DNA from: JAOPZW01 sp963806015
GTDB lineage: Bacteria > Actinomycetota > Thermoleophilia > Solirubrobacterales > Solirubrobacteraceae
Direction of reading: 5' to 3'
DNA length: 64,000 nucleotides
Assembly (NCBI GenBank): GCA_963806015.1
Contig: CAWDWM010000004.1
Location: forward strand, 248,001-312,000
Shown here: positions 33,052-40,413 of the stretch, in pieces
Numbering within the stretch: the stretch's first letter is position 1
How the letters are laid out: each line of letters starts with the position of its first letter
Translations under genes and position numbers: made by a program
The notes under the pieces: generated by a model
What the model was told of the DNA's origin: nothing
Database searches by the model: none
The model's input: the letters and a program-made list of their open reading frames with translations, nothing else

Positions 33052-33375
33052 TCAAAAGTCTTCGGGGAGGATGTAGCCGGCGTGCAGCGCCTCGGCAAAG
33101 CCGTCGATGCGCTCGAGCTCGACGGTGAGCGCCAGCGCCTCGGCCGCCGCCTCGATCTGGGCGCTGTCGCGGTCGAGGGCCTGGTCGAGCAGGGACAGCC
33201 GCGCGCCGGCGTGCAGCTGGATGGCCCACCAGCCGCAGTTGGCGCACGCCAACTCGACGACGTGGTTGCCGTCATCGTGTGACGCCAGCACTTCGCGCGG
33301 GGCGACGAAGGGCCGCCGGCAGGTGGGGCAGATCCTCAGATCGCGGCCGAGGGTGATGTCGAACAGGCGTCGCAT
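33052..33375 (-). CDS. Small zinc-ribbon protein, unknown function
   Basis: A 107-residue protein with a four-Cys zinc ribbon: CPTC near residue 16 and CANC near 44, the latter followed by GWWAIQLHAG. The C-terminal half is an acidic, helical segment (SLLDQALDRDSAQIEAAAEALAL). I do not recognise a family. The ATG at 33375 gives MRRLFDITLGRDLRICPTC. It is divergent from the alpha/beta hydrolase gene with a 72-base gap. Confidence 0.7.
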   Translation of the reverse strand: MRRLFDITLGRDLRICPTCRRPFVAPREVLASHDDGNHVVELACANCGWWAIQLHAGARLSLLDQALDRDSAQIEAAAEALALTVELERIDGFAEALHAGYILPEDF

Positions 33376-33447
33376 GACACCTGAGAACGCCGCCCGCGGC
33401 GAACCCTTGCGGCAAGTTTTCGGTGCGTCGGCAAGTAGTGTCCCGGG

Positions 33448-34347
33448 ATGCTCACGTCATGCACCGCAGTCGTCCACGGCAACGCCGTCAGCTACCGCCG
33501 CGCGGGCGAGGGAACGGCCGTCGTCCTGCTGCATGGCATCGGCTCGAACTCGCTGACCTGGGAGCCGGTGGCGTCCGCGCTGGCCGAGCGCCACGACGTC
33601 ATCGCGCCCGACTTCCTGGGCCACGGCGCGGCGGCCAAGCCACGTGGCGATTACTCCCTCGGCGCCTTTGCCAGCGGGGTGCGCGACCTCCTGCAGCTGC
33701 TCGGCGTCGAGCGGGCGACCCTCGTCGGGCACTCGCTGGGCGGCGGCGTGGCGATGCAGTTCGCCTATCAGCACCCCGAGCTGTGCGAGCGCCTCGTCCT
33801 GGTCTCGAGCGGCGGGCTCGGCCACAGCGTCAGCCCGCTGCTGCGCGCCGCGGCCCTGCCGGGCTCGGAGTGGGTGCTGCCGGTCATCGCGGGCGCCGCG
33901 GGCGGAGTGGGGGCGAAGGTCGGCGACGTGCTGGCCCGCGTTGGCCTGCGCGCGGGCCACGACGTGGCCGAGGTCGGGCGCGGGATGGCCGACCTCGGCG
34001 ACCGCGAGGCGCGCCTGGCCTTCCTCGACACGCTGCGCGCCGTGGTCGGCCCGGGCGGCCAGCGGGTCAGCGCGCTCGATCGCCTGTACCTGGCCGCCGA
34101 CCTCCCGCTGCTCATCGTGTGGGGCGAGCGCGACCCGATCATCCCCATCGGCCACGGGCGCCGGGCCCACGCCGCCGTGCCCGGCAGCGAGATGCTCGAG
34201 GTCGCCGACGCCGGGCACTTCCCCCAGCTCGACGACCCGACCGGCTTCGTCACGGCCGTGACCCGCTTCGTGGCGAGCAGCGAGCCCTGGGCCTACGACC
34301 CCGCGCGCGTGCGGGAGCTGATGCTGGCCGGAACGGGCGGTCTGTAG
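33448..34347 (+). CDS. Alpha/beta hydrolase
   Basis: A 299-residue alpha/beta-fold hydrolase. The oxyanion HG motif is VVLLHGIGSN near residue 26, the nucleophile elbow is GHSLGG with Ser96, the acid is Asp in WGERDPIIP, and the His is in DAGHFPQLD near 256. No signal peptide is present. It could be an esterase, lactonase or epoxide hydrolase-like enzyme. ATG 33448 sits 6 bases after a TAGTGT hexamer. The Ohr gene starts 10 bases after its stop, so the two probably form an operon. Confidence 0.9.
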   Translation: MLTSCTAVVHGNAVSYRRAGEGTAVVLLHGIGSNSLTWEPVASALAERHDVIAPDFLGHGAAAKPRGDYSLGAFASGVRDLLQLLGVERATLVGHSLGGGVAMQFAYQHPELCERLVLVSSGGLGHSVSPLLRAAALPGSEWVLPVIAGAAGGVGAKVGDVLARVGLRAGHDVAEVGRGMADLGDREARLAFLDTLRAVVGPGGQRVSALDRLYLAADLPLLIVWGERDPIIPIGHGRRAHAAVPGSEMLEVADAGHFPQLDDPTGFVTAVTRFVASSEPWAYDPARVRELMLAGTGGL

Positions 34348-34357
34348 GGTCTCGAGG

Positions 34358-34804
34358 ATGGCGAGAGAGCCCATCTACACGGCGCACGCCCACGTCACCG
34401 GAGGGCGGGCGGACGGCCACGGGAAGACGGACGACGGCGTGCTCGAGGTCAACCTGCGCCGCCCGAAGGAGATGGGCGGCGAGGGCGACGGGACCAACCC
34501 CGAGCAGCTCTTCGCCGTCGGCTACGCCGCGTGCTTCGAGGGCGCGCTCGGCGCGGTGGCCCGCCGCGAGAAGCTCGAGGTCGGCGACGTCGCCATCGAC
34601 TCGAGCGTCAGCCTCATCCCCGCCGACGAGCGTACCTTCGTGATCGGAGTCGAGCTCGCCGTGACGCTGCCCTCGGTGCCGGATGAGGAGCAGGCCGTCG
34701 CGCTCGTGCGGGCCGCTCACAAGGTCTGCCCGTACTCCAACGCCACGCGCGGGAACGTCGACGTGGCGCTCACCGCCAACGGCGCCCCGGTTGAGCACGG
34801 GTGA
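34358..34804 (+). CDS. ohr: Organic hydroperoxide resistance protein (Ohr/OsmC family)
   Basis: A 148-residue thiol peroxidase that reduces organic hydroperoxides. The two redox Cys are Cys59 in GYAACFEGAL and Cys124 in KVCPYSNATRGN, the pattern that marks Ohr rather than OsmC. The N-terminus (PIYTAHAHVTGGRADGH) is also Ohr-like. It would act with a lipoyl or other dithiol donor. A small membrane protein gene overlaps its stop by GTGA, and an alpha/beta hydrolase precedes it. No OhrR gene is adjacent. Confidence 0.94.
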   Translation: MAREPIYTAHAHVTGGRADGHGKTDDGVLEVNLRRPKEMGGEGDGTNPEQLFAVGYAACFEGALGAVARREKLEVGDVAIDSSVSLIPADERTFVIGVELAVTLPSVPDEEQAVALVRAAHKVCPYSNATRGNVDVALTANGAPVEHG

Positions 34805-34968
34805 GCACCGACGACGACGACGACTGGGTCGGCACGCCCCCCGAGGGGCACTACGCGCGCGATCGCGCGAAGCCGGAGTTCTGGCGCAACCAGCGTCCGC
34901 CGGCGCTGGCCGCGGCGGCCATCGGGATCGTCGTCCTGATCCTCATCGTGGTCATTCTGCTCAGCTAG
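34801..34968 (+). CDS. Small C-tail-anchored membrane protein
   Basis: A 55-residue protein starting at GTG 34801, which overlaps the Ohr stop (GTGA) and so is very likely translated by coupling. The N-terminal half is acidic then charged (TDDDDDWVGTPPEGHYARD), and the C-terminal 23 residues form one membrane helix (LAAAAIGIVVLILIVVILLS). The function is unknown. Confidence 0.65.
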   Translation: MSTDDDDDWVGTPPEGHYARDRAKPEFWRNQRPPALAAAAIGIVVLILIVVILLS

Positions 34969-35043
34969 CGCCCGCGCGTAATTCTTAGCTGAGCTTGATG
35001 GATCTCACGTAACGCCTTGAGGTTGTGCACCGACACTGTGTGC

Positions 35044-35244
35044 ATGGCGCTCGAGCTCACCATCGACCAGGCAAGGCTGATAGCGCGCCTGCGCCGTCGC
35101 TGGCCGGGCGCCGACGTCCGCGCCCACCAGCGGCCCTGGGGCGTCATCGTCGAGGTGCGCCGTGACGGGCGCACCGTGGCGCTGACCGCGCTGGACGGCG
35201 AGGGCGGCATCGAGCCCGCGCGCTCGATCCCCCGCGCAGCCTGA
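35044..35244 (+). CDS. Short hypothetical protein
   Basis: A 66-residue protein (MALELTIDQARLIARLRRRW...) with an alternating charged beta-rich C-terminal half (GVIVEVRRDGRTVALTAL). I favour ATG 35044 over the upstream ATG 35017, because the extension RLCTDTVC has no conserved look. No family recognised. Codon use is like its neighbours (third-position GC), which supports coding. Confidence 0.5.
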   Translation: MALELTIDQARLIARLRRRWPGADVRAHQRPWGVIVEVRRDGRTVALTALDGEGGIEPARSIPRAA

Positions 35245-35466
35245 TCGCGCGGCAGCGGAAGTCGCCGGACGAGCCCGAAAGCCCGCCCGGCGCCGCCCGG
35301 TCATGGATCGCAACTGAACTACTACGTCCCAGGACTTCGTGTCTCTGCCTGGGTGGCGTGACACTCCCGACCACCGGGGCAGGCCGCCGGCGAGGCCGGC
35401 GCGGTACCCGGCTGGGCGCCCCGAAGGGAACCCCGATCGAGTAAGCGATCCGCCGGACACCTCACC
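35245..35466. other. Unexplained structured gap between convergent genes
   Basis: 222 bases with no credible gene. Several stems are visible: CCCAGG/CCTGGG near 35327-35353, GCCGGC/GCCGGC near 35387-35402, and GATCG/CGATC near 35433-35448. Its sequence does not match elements A-E. It may hold two terminators or a small RNA; I cannot decide from sequence. Confidence 0.4.
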
Positions 35467-36399
35467 CTAGCGGGCGGGGCTGCGTTCCGCGCGCGGATCG
35501 GGCAGCGGCGTCAGGATCGCCTCGATGCGCTCGCGCTGGGGCTCGAGCTGCGGCGGCAGGATGATCGCGGAGCCCAGCTCCTCGATGCTGTAGCCGTCGA
35601 CGGTGAACCCGGGGCCGTCGTCGGCGATCTCGAACAGGACTCCGCTGGGCTCGCGGAAGTAGATCGAGTGGAAGTAGTGGCGGTCGATGATCCCCGATGT
35701 CGGTACGCCGGCATCGCGCAGGAGCTCGTCCCAGCGCGGGTGCTCGGCGACGGTCGTGCCCCAGGCGACGTGATGCACCGTGCCGGCGCTCTGGCGTCCT
35801 GGCTCGGCCGGCGGGGCGTCATAGGCGATGGTGCCGCCGCGGGCCTCGCCGCGCAGCTCCCACGTGTCCTCGCCCAGCGCCACGGCACCGAGCAGGCGCT
35901 CGAGCACCAGGCCGCTGTGCTCAGGGTGCGCGCTGTAGGCGCGCACGCCGTCGAAGCCCTGCAGGGCCAGCTCGGCCGGCACCTCCGGGTGCTCGGCGCT
36001 CAGCGGGGTGTCCCCGCCGGTCCGCACCACGAGCTCGTGGCCGAGACCCTCCGGGTCGGCGAAGCGCAGGCGATCGCCCGCGCGCTCGTGGACGACGCCC
36101 TCGGCGGCAAGGCGCTCGGCCCAGAAGGCCAGCGCGTCGGCGGATCCCACGCGCGAGACGATCCGGTGCACCATTCCGGCGCCCACGCGGCCGGGCGTGG
36201 CGTGGGGGTACTCGAAGAACGTCAGCTCGGCCCCGGGCCGTCCCCGCTCGTCGGCGTAGAACAGGTGGTAGACGCTCGGGTCGTCCTGGTTGACCGTCTT
36301 GGCCACCAGTCGCAGCCCCAGGATCCGCGTATAGAAGTCGACGTTGCGCGGCGCGTCGCCGGTGATCGCCGTGATGTGGTGCACGCCCTCGAGCCGCAC
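35467..36399 (-). CDS. VOC-family ring-cleaving dioxygenase (MhqO/LinE-like)
   Basis: A 310-residue protein with two vicinal-oxygen-chelate modules. It starts RLEGVHHITAITGDAPRNVDFY, the typical opening of the ring-cleaving dioxygenase or glyoxalase family linked to hydroquinone detoxification. The second module holds GTVHHVAWGT and a C-terminal SGVLFEIADDGPGF that supplies the Glu ligand. The GTG at 36399 is chosen because GGAGGA lies 5 bases upstream; a TTG at 36420 is possible but weaker. A perfect palindrome 25 bases upstream matches the ABC exporter operator, suggesting control by one repressor. Confidence 0.9.
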   Translation of the reverse strand: MRLEGVHHITAITGDAPRNVDFYTRILGLRLVAKTVNQDDPSVYHLFYADERGRPGAELTFFEYPHATPGRVGAGMVHRIVSRVGSADALAFWAERLAAEGVVHERAGDRLRFADPEGLGHELVVRTGGDTPLSAEHPEVPAELALQGFDGVRAYSAHPEHSGLVLERLLGAVALGEDTWELRGEARGGTIAYDAPPAEPGRQSAGTVHHVAWGTTVAEHPRWDELLRDAGVPTSGIIDRHYFHSIYFREPSGVLFEIADDGPGFTVDGYSIEELGSAIILPPQLEPQRERIEAILTPLPDPRAERSPAR

Positions 36400-36423
36400 G
36401 GCTCCTCCGATGCTCGTCAAGAG

Positions 36424-36443
36424 ATAGTTGCCTTGACAACTAT
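36424..36443. promoter_or_regulatory. Palindromic operator upstream of the VOC dioxygenase
   Basis: Inverted repeat ATAGTTG-N6-CAACTAT. It shares both 7-base arms with the site at 21569-21589 (there with a 7-base spacer). Probably bound by a MarR-type repressor that responds to quinones or drugs (inference). Confidence 0.6.
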
Positions 36444-36478
36444 ATCAGCGCCGCCGCGGCGCGAGCGTCCAGCAGCGG

Positions 36479-36988
36479 TCAGTGACCGAGGGTCTTGAAG
36501 CTGATCCGCTCGCAGTGGCTCAGCTGGTAGCCGGGCTTGCTGCGATGGCTGATGAACAGCGTGTCGCGCCCGGCGCCGCAGTCGATGCTGCCGCGACCGA
36601 AGTGCGCGTGGATGGTGTCGTTGCCGTTGCCCGCGACGATGATGTTCTGGCCGTGGCTGGCGTAGATGAAGTCCGAGCCGTCGCCGCCGAAGAGCCGATC
36701 GACCTGGGCGGTGCCCTGGCCGGAGGGCTTGTAGTCGCCCCACAGGACGTCCGCCCTGCCATTGCCGTAGAGCGTGTCGGAGTCGTGGCCGCCGAGCAGC
36801 TCGTCGCTGCGCCTCGTGCCGGTCATCGTGCCGTCGCCGTCGTCCTTGTTCATCTTCAACACGCCGTCGATCTTCGGCCAGCCCTCGTGGCTGGTATTCG
36901 CCTGGGCGACGCCGCCGGCGGCGGCGGTGACCGCGCAGGCCACAATCGCGGCGATGGTCTTTCGTCGTGAAGCCATGCTCTGATCCAT
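36479..36988 (-). CDS. Secreted calcium-binding (RTX-like) repeat protein
   Basis: A 169-residue exported protein with a signal peptide (IAAIVACAVTAAAGGVAQA). Repeats of the GGxGxD type follow: LLGGHDSDTLYGNGRADVLWG, LFGGDGSDFIYA and VAGNGNDTIHAH. They form a calcium-stabilised beta-roll. Two Cys (DCGAGRD and SHCERIS) near the end may pair. ATG 36988 is the first plausible start; ATG 36976 also gives a good signal peptide. No enzymatic domain is present. Confidence 0.75.
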   Translation of the reverse strand: MDQSMASRRKTIAAIVACAVTAAAGGVAQANTSHEGWPKIDGVLKMNKDDGDGTMTGTRRSDELLGGHDSDTLYGNGRADVLWGDYKPSGQGTAQVDRLFGGDGSDFIYASHGQNIIVAGNGNDTIHAHFGRGSIDCGAGRDTLFISHRSKPGYQLSHCERISFKTLGH

Positions 36989-37074
36989 GCCCCATACCGT
37001 CGCAGAAGACCCTGGACGCCGCTCGGCCGGGCGAATGGTGCCGCTCATCTTGCCGGATGGGGTACCCGCTCGGT

Positions 37075-37998
37075 TTAGCGCTGCGGCGCGTAGCGGCGCA
37101 GCACGGCAGGCGATCCCTCCGCCACGGTGAGGAAGCTCGTGCCGTGGCGGTCGAGCGCGATCGCCTCGCCCTGGCCCTCTCCGGCCAGTGACGTCGGCGA
37201 CAGGCACGGCGCGCGCCGCAAGGTCGTCGTCAGCCGCTCGCGCCCGCGACGGATCCACACGGCGACGCGGTCATAGCCACGCAGGACGATGACGCGCCCG
37301 TCGGCGCTCACGTCGCCCGCGGTGATGAACGGGACGCTGATCTCCGGGCCGGCGCGCAGCGTGGTCTGCGACCCGGCGGGCACGCGGGCCGAGGCGCGAT
37401 AGGCGCGCCCCGCGCCGAGCACCTTGGTCACGATGACGAGGTCGCCGCGCAGCGGGTCGACGAGCAGCGCCTCGGCGTCGTGGGCCCCGTCGGGATAGCG
37501 CAGCTGCAGGCGATCGGCCGGAGCAGTGGCGCCGGCGCCGACGCGCGGCTCGGCGACGCGGTAGACGTCGATCGTCGGGCGCTGCGAGGCGTTGTCGCCG
37601 ATGTCGCCGATGTAGAGCAGCGGCCGGCCGTCGGCGTCGGCCCCCGCGGCGATGTCCTCCCAGTCGACGGCCCGGGCGCCGGTGACGGTGGGGCGCGTGG
37701 CGACCCGGCCGTCGGTCCGCAGGCCGTAGAGGATCGGTCCGGCGCCGGAGTCGTCGTGGCTCCAGAGCAGATCGGCCTGCGAGCGGCTGCGCACCAGGCC
37801 GCTGAGCTCGTTGGCCGATGGGTCGGCGACGCGGCCGGTCACCCGCACGCGCAGGGCGCCGCACAGGGCGGGGGGACGCGGCGCGACGGGCCGGGTGACG
37901 CGATGGGAGGGAGCGGACACCGCCGGCGGCAGCACGGGCCCGCTGCCGCCGCAACCGGCGAGCGCGGCGACGACGACGAGCGCCGCGGCGGCGCGCAT
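37075..37998 (-). CDS. Lipoprotein with beta-propeller-like domain
   Basis: A 307-residue lipoprotein: the signal ends ALAGCGG with Cys16. The mature part opens with a Pro/Ala-rich stretch, then beta-rich repeats including NELSGLVRSRSQADLLWSHDD, LLYIGDIGDNASQRP and AEALLVDPLRGDLVIVTK. This resembles the phytase-like or SdiA-regulated type of beta-propeller. No catalytic residues can be assigned. Its first base overlaps the last base of the upstream kinase-like gene, suggesting an operon. Confidence 0.7.
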   Translation of the reverse strand: MRAAAALVVVAALAGCGGSGPVLPPAVSAPSHRVTRPVAPRPPALCGALRVRVTGRVADPSANELSGLVRSRSQADLLWSHDDSGAGPILYGLRTDGRVATRPTVTGARAVDWEDIAAGADADGRPLLYIGDIGDNASQRPTIDVYRVAEPRVGAGATAPADRLQLRYPDGAHDAEALLVDPLRGDLVIVTKVLGAGRAYRASARVPAGSQTTLRAGPEISVPFITAGDVSADGRVIVLRGYDRVAVWIRRGRERLTTTLRRAPCLSPTSLAGEGQGEAIALDRHGTSFLTVAEGSPAVLRRYAPQR

Positions 37999-38627
37999 CA
38001 GCCCACCCGATCGCTGCGCACCGCCGCCGCCAGCGCGATCAGCTCGACGCAGGCGTCGAGCGGGAGCGTGGTCGAGTCGATGACCAGGTGGTAGAGCGCG
38101 GCATCACGGGCGTCCACGCCGTAGAACTGCTGGACATAGGCCTCGCGGGCACGGTCGGTCTCGCGCATGTGGCGTTCGGCCGTCTCGCGGTCAACGCCCT
38201 CGAGCGCGCCGGCCTGGGCCAGCCGGCGCTCGGGCGGACCGTCGAGGCGCACGTGCAGGGCACCGGGGAGGTCTGCGAGCACGACTGCCGCCGCTCGGCC
38301 CAGGATCACCGCGGACCCCGCCGCCGCGCGCTCGCGGATGACCTCCTCGGTGGCGCGCAGGAACGAGCGCTCGTCGACGAGGTCGCTCGGCGGGGCCGCG
38401 CCCGAGAAGGCCTGCGCGGCCGGGGCGAAGCGCAGGAGCAGCCGCTCGAGCACGCTGCGCACCGCGTCGTCGTGCGCGAGCGCGTCGTCCAGCGGCACGG
38501 CGAGGCGCTCGGCGACGGTGGTCGGGATCACCCGGTCGAGGAACGCCACGCCGAGGCGCTCGGCCAGGCGCGGACCGACCTGGCTGCCGCCGGCCCCGTA
38601 GGAGGCCGAGAGGGTGACCACGCTCAT
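37998..38627 (-). CDS. Cytidylate-kinase-like P-loop protein (AAA_26 type)
   Basis: A 209-residue protein of the cytidylate kinase-like family. It opens SVVTLSASYGAGGSQVGPRLA, a P-loop variant (SYGAGGSQVG) typical of this family rather than the classical GKS/T. Later motifs are VILGRAAAVVLADLP and HMRETDRAREAYVQQFYG. Substrate is unknown, and many such genes are stand-alone regulators. ATG codons at 38627 and 38636 and a GTG at 38642 are all possible; 38627 best fits the fold start. It is divergent from the metallo-beta-lactamase gene. Confidence 0.8.
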   Translation of the reverse strand: MSVVTLSASYGAGGSQVGPRLAERLGVAFLDRVIPTTVAERLAVPLDDALAHDDAVRSVLERLLLRFAPAAQAFSGAAPPSDLVDERSFLRATEEVIRERAAAGSAVILGRAAAVVLADLPGALHVRLDGPPERRLAQAGALEGVDRETAERHMRETDRAREAYVQQFYGVDARDAALYHLVIDSTTLPLDACVELIALAAAVRSDRVG

Positions 38628-38671
38628 GGCCTGCATCTTCACCGCACAACCGCCCGGCGCAACATCCGGGG

Positions 38672-38700
38672 TTGCACCGTCAAACTAATCATGTTAGTCT
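38672..38700 (+). promoter_or_regulatory. Promoter with embedded palindromic operator for the MBL/TetR pair
   Basis: A -35 TTGCAC (38672-38677), 17-base spacer and -10 TAGTCT (38695-38700). The palindrome ACTAA-TCATG-TTAGT (38684-38698) overlaps the spacer and -10. The ATG follows 7 bases after the -10, so the mRNA should start at or next to the start codon. The downstream TetR gene is the natural candidate repressor. Confidence 0.55.
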
Positions 38701-38707
38701 TTTGCCT

Positions 38708-39382
38708 ATGTCCAATAGCCACACTCGCATCTCACGCCTCGGCCTCGTCAACGCCTACCTCGTACCCGAAGATGACGGGCTGACCCTCGTCGACGCGCTG
38801 ATTCCGCGCAGCGCCAAGACGATCCTGCGGGCCGCCGAGCAGCTTGACGCGCCGATCGTGCGGATCGCGCTGACCCATGCCCACGGCGACCACATCGGCT
38901 CGCTGGACGACCTCGCCGCGGCCCTGCCGGGCGTCGAGGTCCTGATCTCGGCCCGCGATGCGCGACTGCTGGCCAAGGACAAGTCCATGGATCCCGGCGA
39001 GCCGCAGGCCAAGCTGCGCGGCGGGTACCCAGGCGCGAAGACTCGCCCGACGCGCACCCTCACGCCGGGCGACATGGTCGGCTCGCTCGAGGTCGTCGCA
39101 GCGCCGGGCCACACGCCCGGGCACGTGGCCTTCTTCGACCGCCGTGACGGCACCCTGCTCTGCGGCGACGCGTACACGACGGTCGGCGGCGTGGCCACGA
39201 CGGCGAAGCCCAGCCCCCCCTTCCCGCTCGCCAGCATGTCGACGTGGCACCGGCCGACCGAGCTCGAGAGCGCCCGCGCCCTGCGCGCGCTGCAGCCGGC
39301 CCGGCTGGCGCCCGGCCACGGCAAGGTCATCGAGTCCCCGCTTTCGGCGATGGACGCCGCGATCGCCAAGGCCGCGGCGTAG
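38708..39382 (+). CDS. Metallo-beta-lactamase-fold hydrolase
   Basis: A 224-residue enzyme. The metal site is THAHGDHIGS (HxHxDH) near residue 57, then GHTPGHVAF near 134 and LLCGDAYTT, and LAPGHGKVI near the end. It is a glyoxalase II-like or lactonase-like branch hydrolysing thioesters, lactones or similar. A TetR-type regulator gene starts three bases after its stop and a palindromic promoter precedes it. Expression is therefore probably induced by its substrate or a related toxic compound. The leaderless start at ATG 38708 is well supported. Confidence 0.92.
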   Translation: MSNSHTRISRLGLVNAYLVPEDDGLTLVDALIPRSAKTILRAAEQLDAPIVRIALTHAHGDHIGSLDDLAAALPGVEVLISARDARLLAKDKSMDPGEPQAKLRGGYPGAKTRPTRTLTPGDMVGSLEVVAAPGHTPGHVAFFDRRDGTLLCGDAYTTVGGVATTAKPSPPFPLASMSTWHRPTELESARALRALQPARLAPGHGKVIESPLSAMDAAIAKAAA

Positions 39383-39385
39383 CCC

Positions 39386-39952
39386 TTGCCGCGCGCGGGA
39401 CTCGACACCGAGCGCGTCGTCGACGCCGCGGCACGGATCGCCGACGCCGACGGGCTGCGCGCGCTCACACTCACACAGCTGGCCGGTGAGCTCGGGGTAC
39501 GGCCGCCGTCGCTGTACAACCACTTCGAGGGCCGTCGCGACGGGCTCGTGCGCGCGCTCGCCGTGCGTGGCGTGTGCGAGCTCACCGCCGCCATGCGCGA
39601 TGCCGCCGTGGGGCGGTCGGGCACGGACGCCTTCATCGCGACGGCGCGCGCCTACCGGGCCTACGCGCACGCGCACCCCGGGCTCTACGCGGCCGGCCTG
39701 GCCGCGCCCGCGACCGATGACGCCGACCATCGCGCCGCCGCTCAGGGGGCGGTCGATGTGGTCTTCGCCGTGCTGCGCAGCTGGAATCTCGAGGGCGACG
39801 ACGCGGTCCACGCGGCGCGCGCCTTCCGCAGCGCCGTCCACGGGTTCGTGGCGCTCGAGGCGGCCGGCGGCTTCGGTATCCCGGTCGACCTCGACGAGTC
39901 CTTCGAGCGCCTGATGGCGACGCTCGCCGGCGGGCTCGCTACAGGTCGATGA
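39386..39952 (+). CDS. TetR-family transcriptional regulator
   Basis: A 188-residue regulator. The helix-turn-helix is LTLTQLAGELGVRPPSLYNHFEG near residues 26-48, followed by the ligand-binding domain with a WHG-type C-terminus (FRSAVHGFVALEAAGGFG). The TTG at 39386 is three bases after the hydrolase stop, with no other start nearby in frame. It probably represses the pair through the ACTAA/TTAGT palindrome upstream of the hydrolase. Its 3' end overlaps the convergent DUF488 gene by 14 bases. Confidence 0.92.
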   Translation: MPRAGLDTERVVDAAARIADADGLRALTLTQLAGELGVRPPSLYNHFEGRRDGLVRALAVRGVCELTAAMRDAAVGRSGTDAFIATARAYRAYAHAHPGLYAAGLAAPATDDADHRAAAQGAVDVVFAVLRSWNLEGDDAVHAARAFRSAVHGFVALEAAGGFGIPVDLDESFERLMATLAGGLATGR

Positions 39953-40376
39953 CCGCCAGATCGGCGCGGCGGCGCACCAGCGCCTCGGCCACCAGGCGCC
40001 GGTGACAGCCGGCCGGGTCGGCCTCCAGGCAGAGCAGCGCGGTCGCGGGGGCGCCCGGCAGCTCGTCGGCCAGCGCGTCGAGGTCGTCGGCCGCATGGGC
40101 CTCGACATGCCTGCGGTAGGCCTCGGCGGCCTCGGCGAGGCGCCCGGCGCGAAACAGGACCCGCAGGTCGGGCGGGGTGCCGAGCGCGCGGCGGTGCTCG
40201 TAGGCGATGCCGTGCTCGCCCAGCAGCGCCGCCAGCCGCGTCTTCGACATCCCCGGGCGCCGCGACTGCGGGCGAAAGCGCACGTCGATCACGCGAGCCA
40301 CCCCGGCCGCGCGCAGCTCGGCCACCAACGCCTCGGGCAGCAGGCGCTCGTAGCCGATCGTCCACAGGCGCGTCAC
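39939..40376 (-). CDS. DUF488 family protein
   Basis: A 145-residue protein of the DUF488 family. It opens LWTIGYERLLPEALVAELRAAGV, followed by VIDVRFRPQSRRPGMSKTRL, both family hallmarks. The C-terminal segment TALLCLEADPAGCHRRLVAE contains the conserved CxEx(6)CHR pattern, which may be catalytic or metal-binding. GTG 40376 is the family-typical start. The biochemical function is unknown. It is convergent with the TetR gene and divergent from the next aldo/keto reductase. Confidence 0.9.
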   Translation of the reverse strand: MTRLWTIGYERLLPEALVAELRAAGVARVIDVRFRPQSRRPGMSKTRLAALLGEHGIAYEHRRALGTPPDLRVLFRAGRLAEAAEAYRRHVEAHAADDLDALADELPGAPATALLCLEADPAGCHRRLVAEALVRRRADLAVIDL

Positions 40377-40413
40377 GCGGGCAGCTTCGCACGACCTGGC
40401 AGGATCCCGCGCC

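Noticed and set aside
32983..33060. Third copy of the MurT-operon junction repeat
   Set aside because: GGGTCCCCGTCGCG resembles part of it, but similarity does not extend and the surrounding bases differ.
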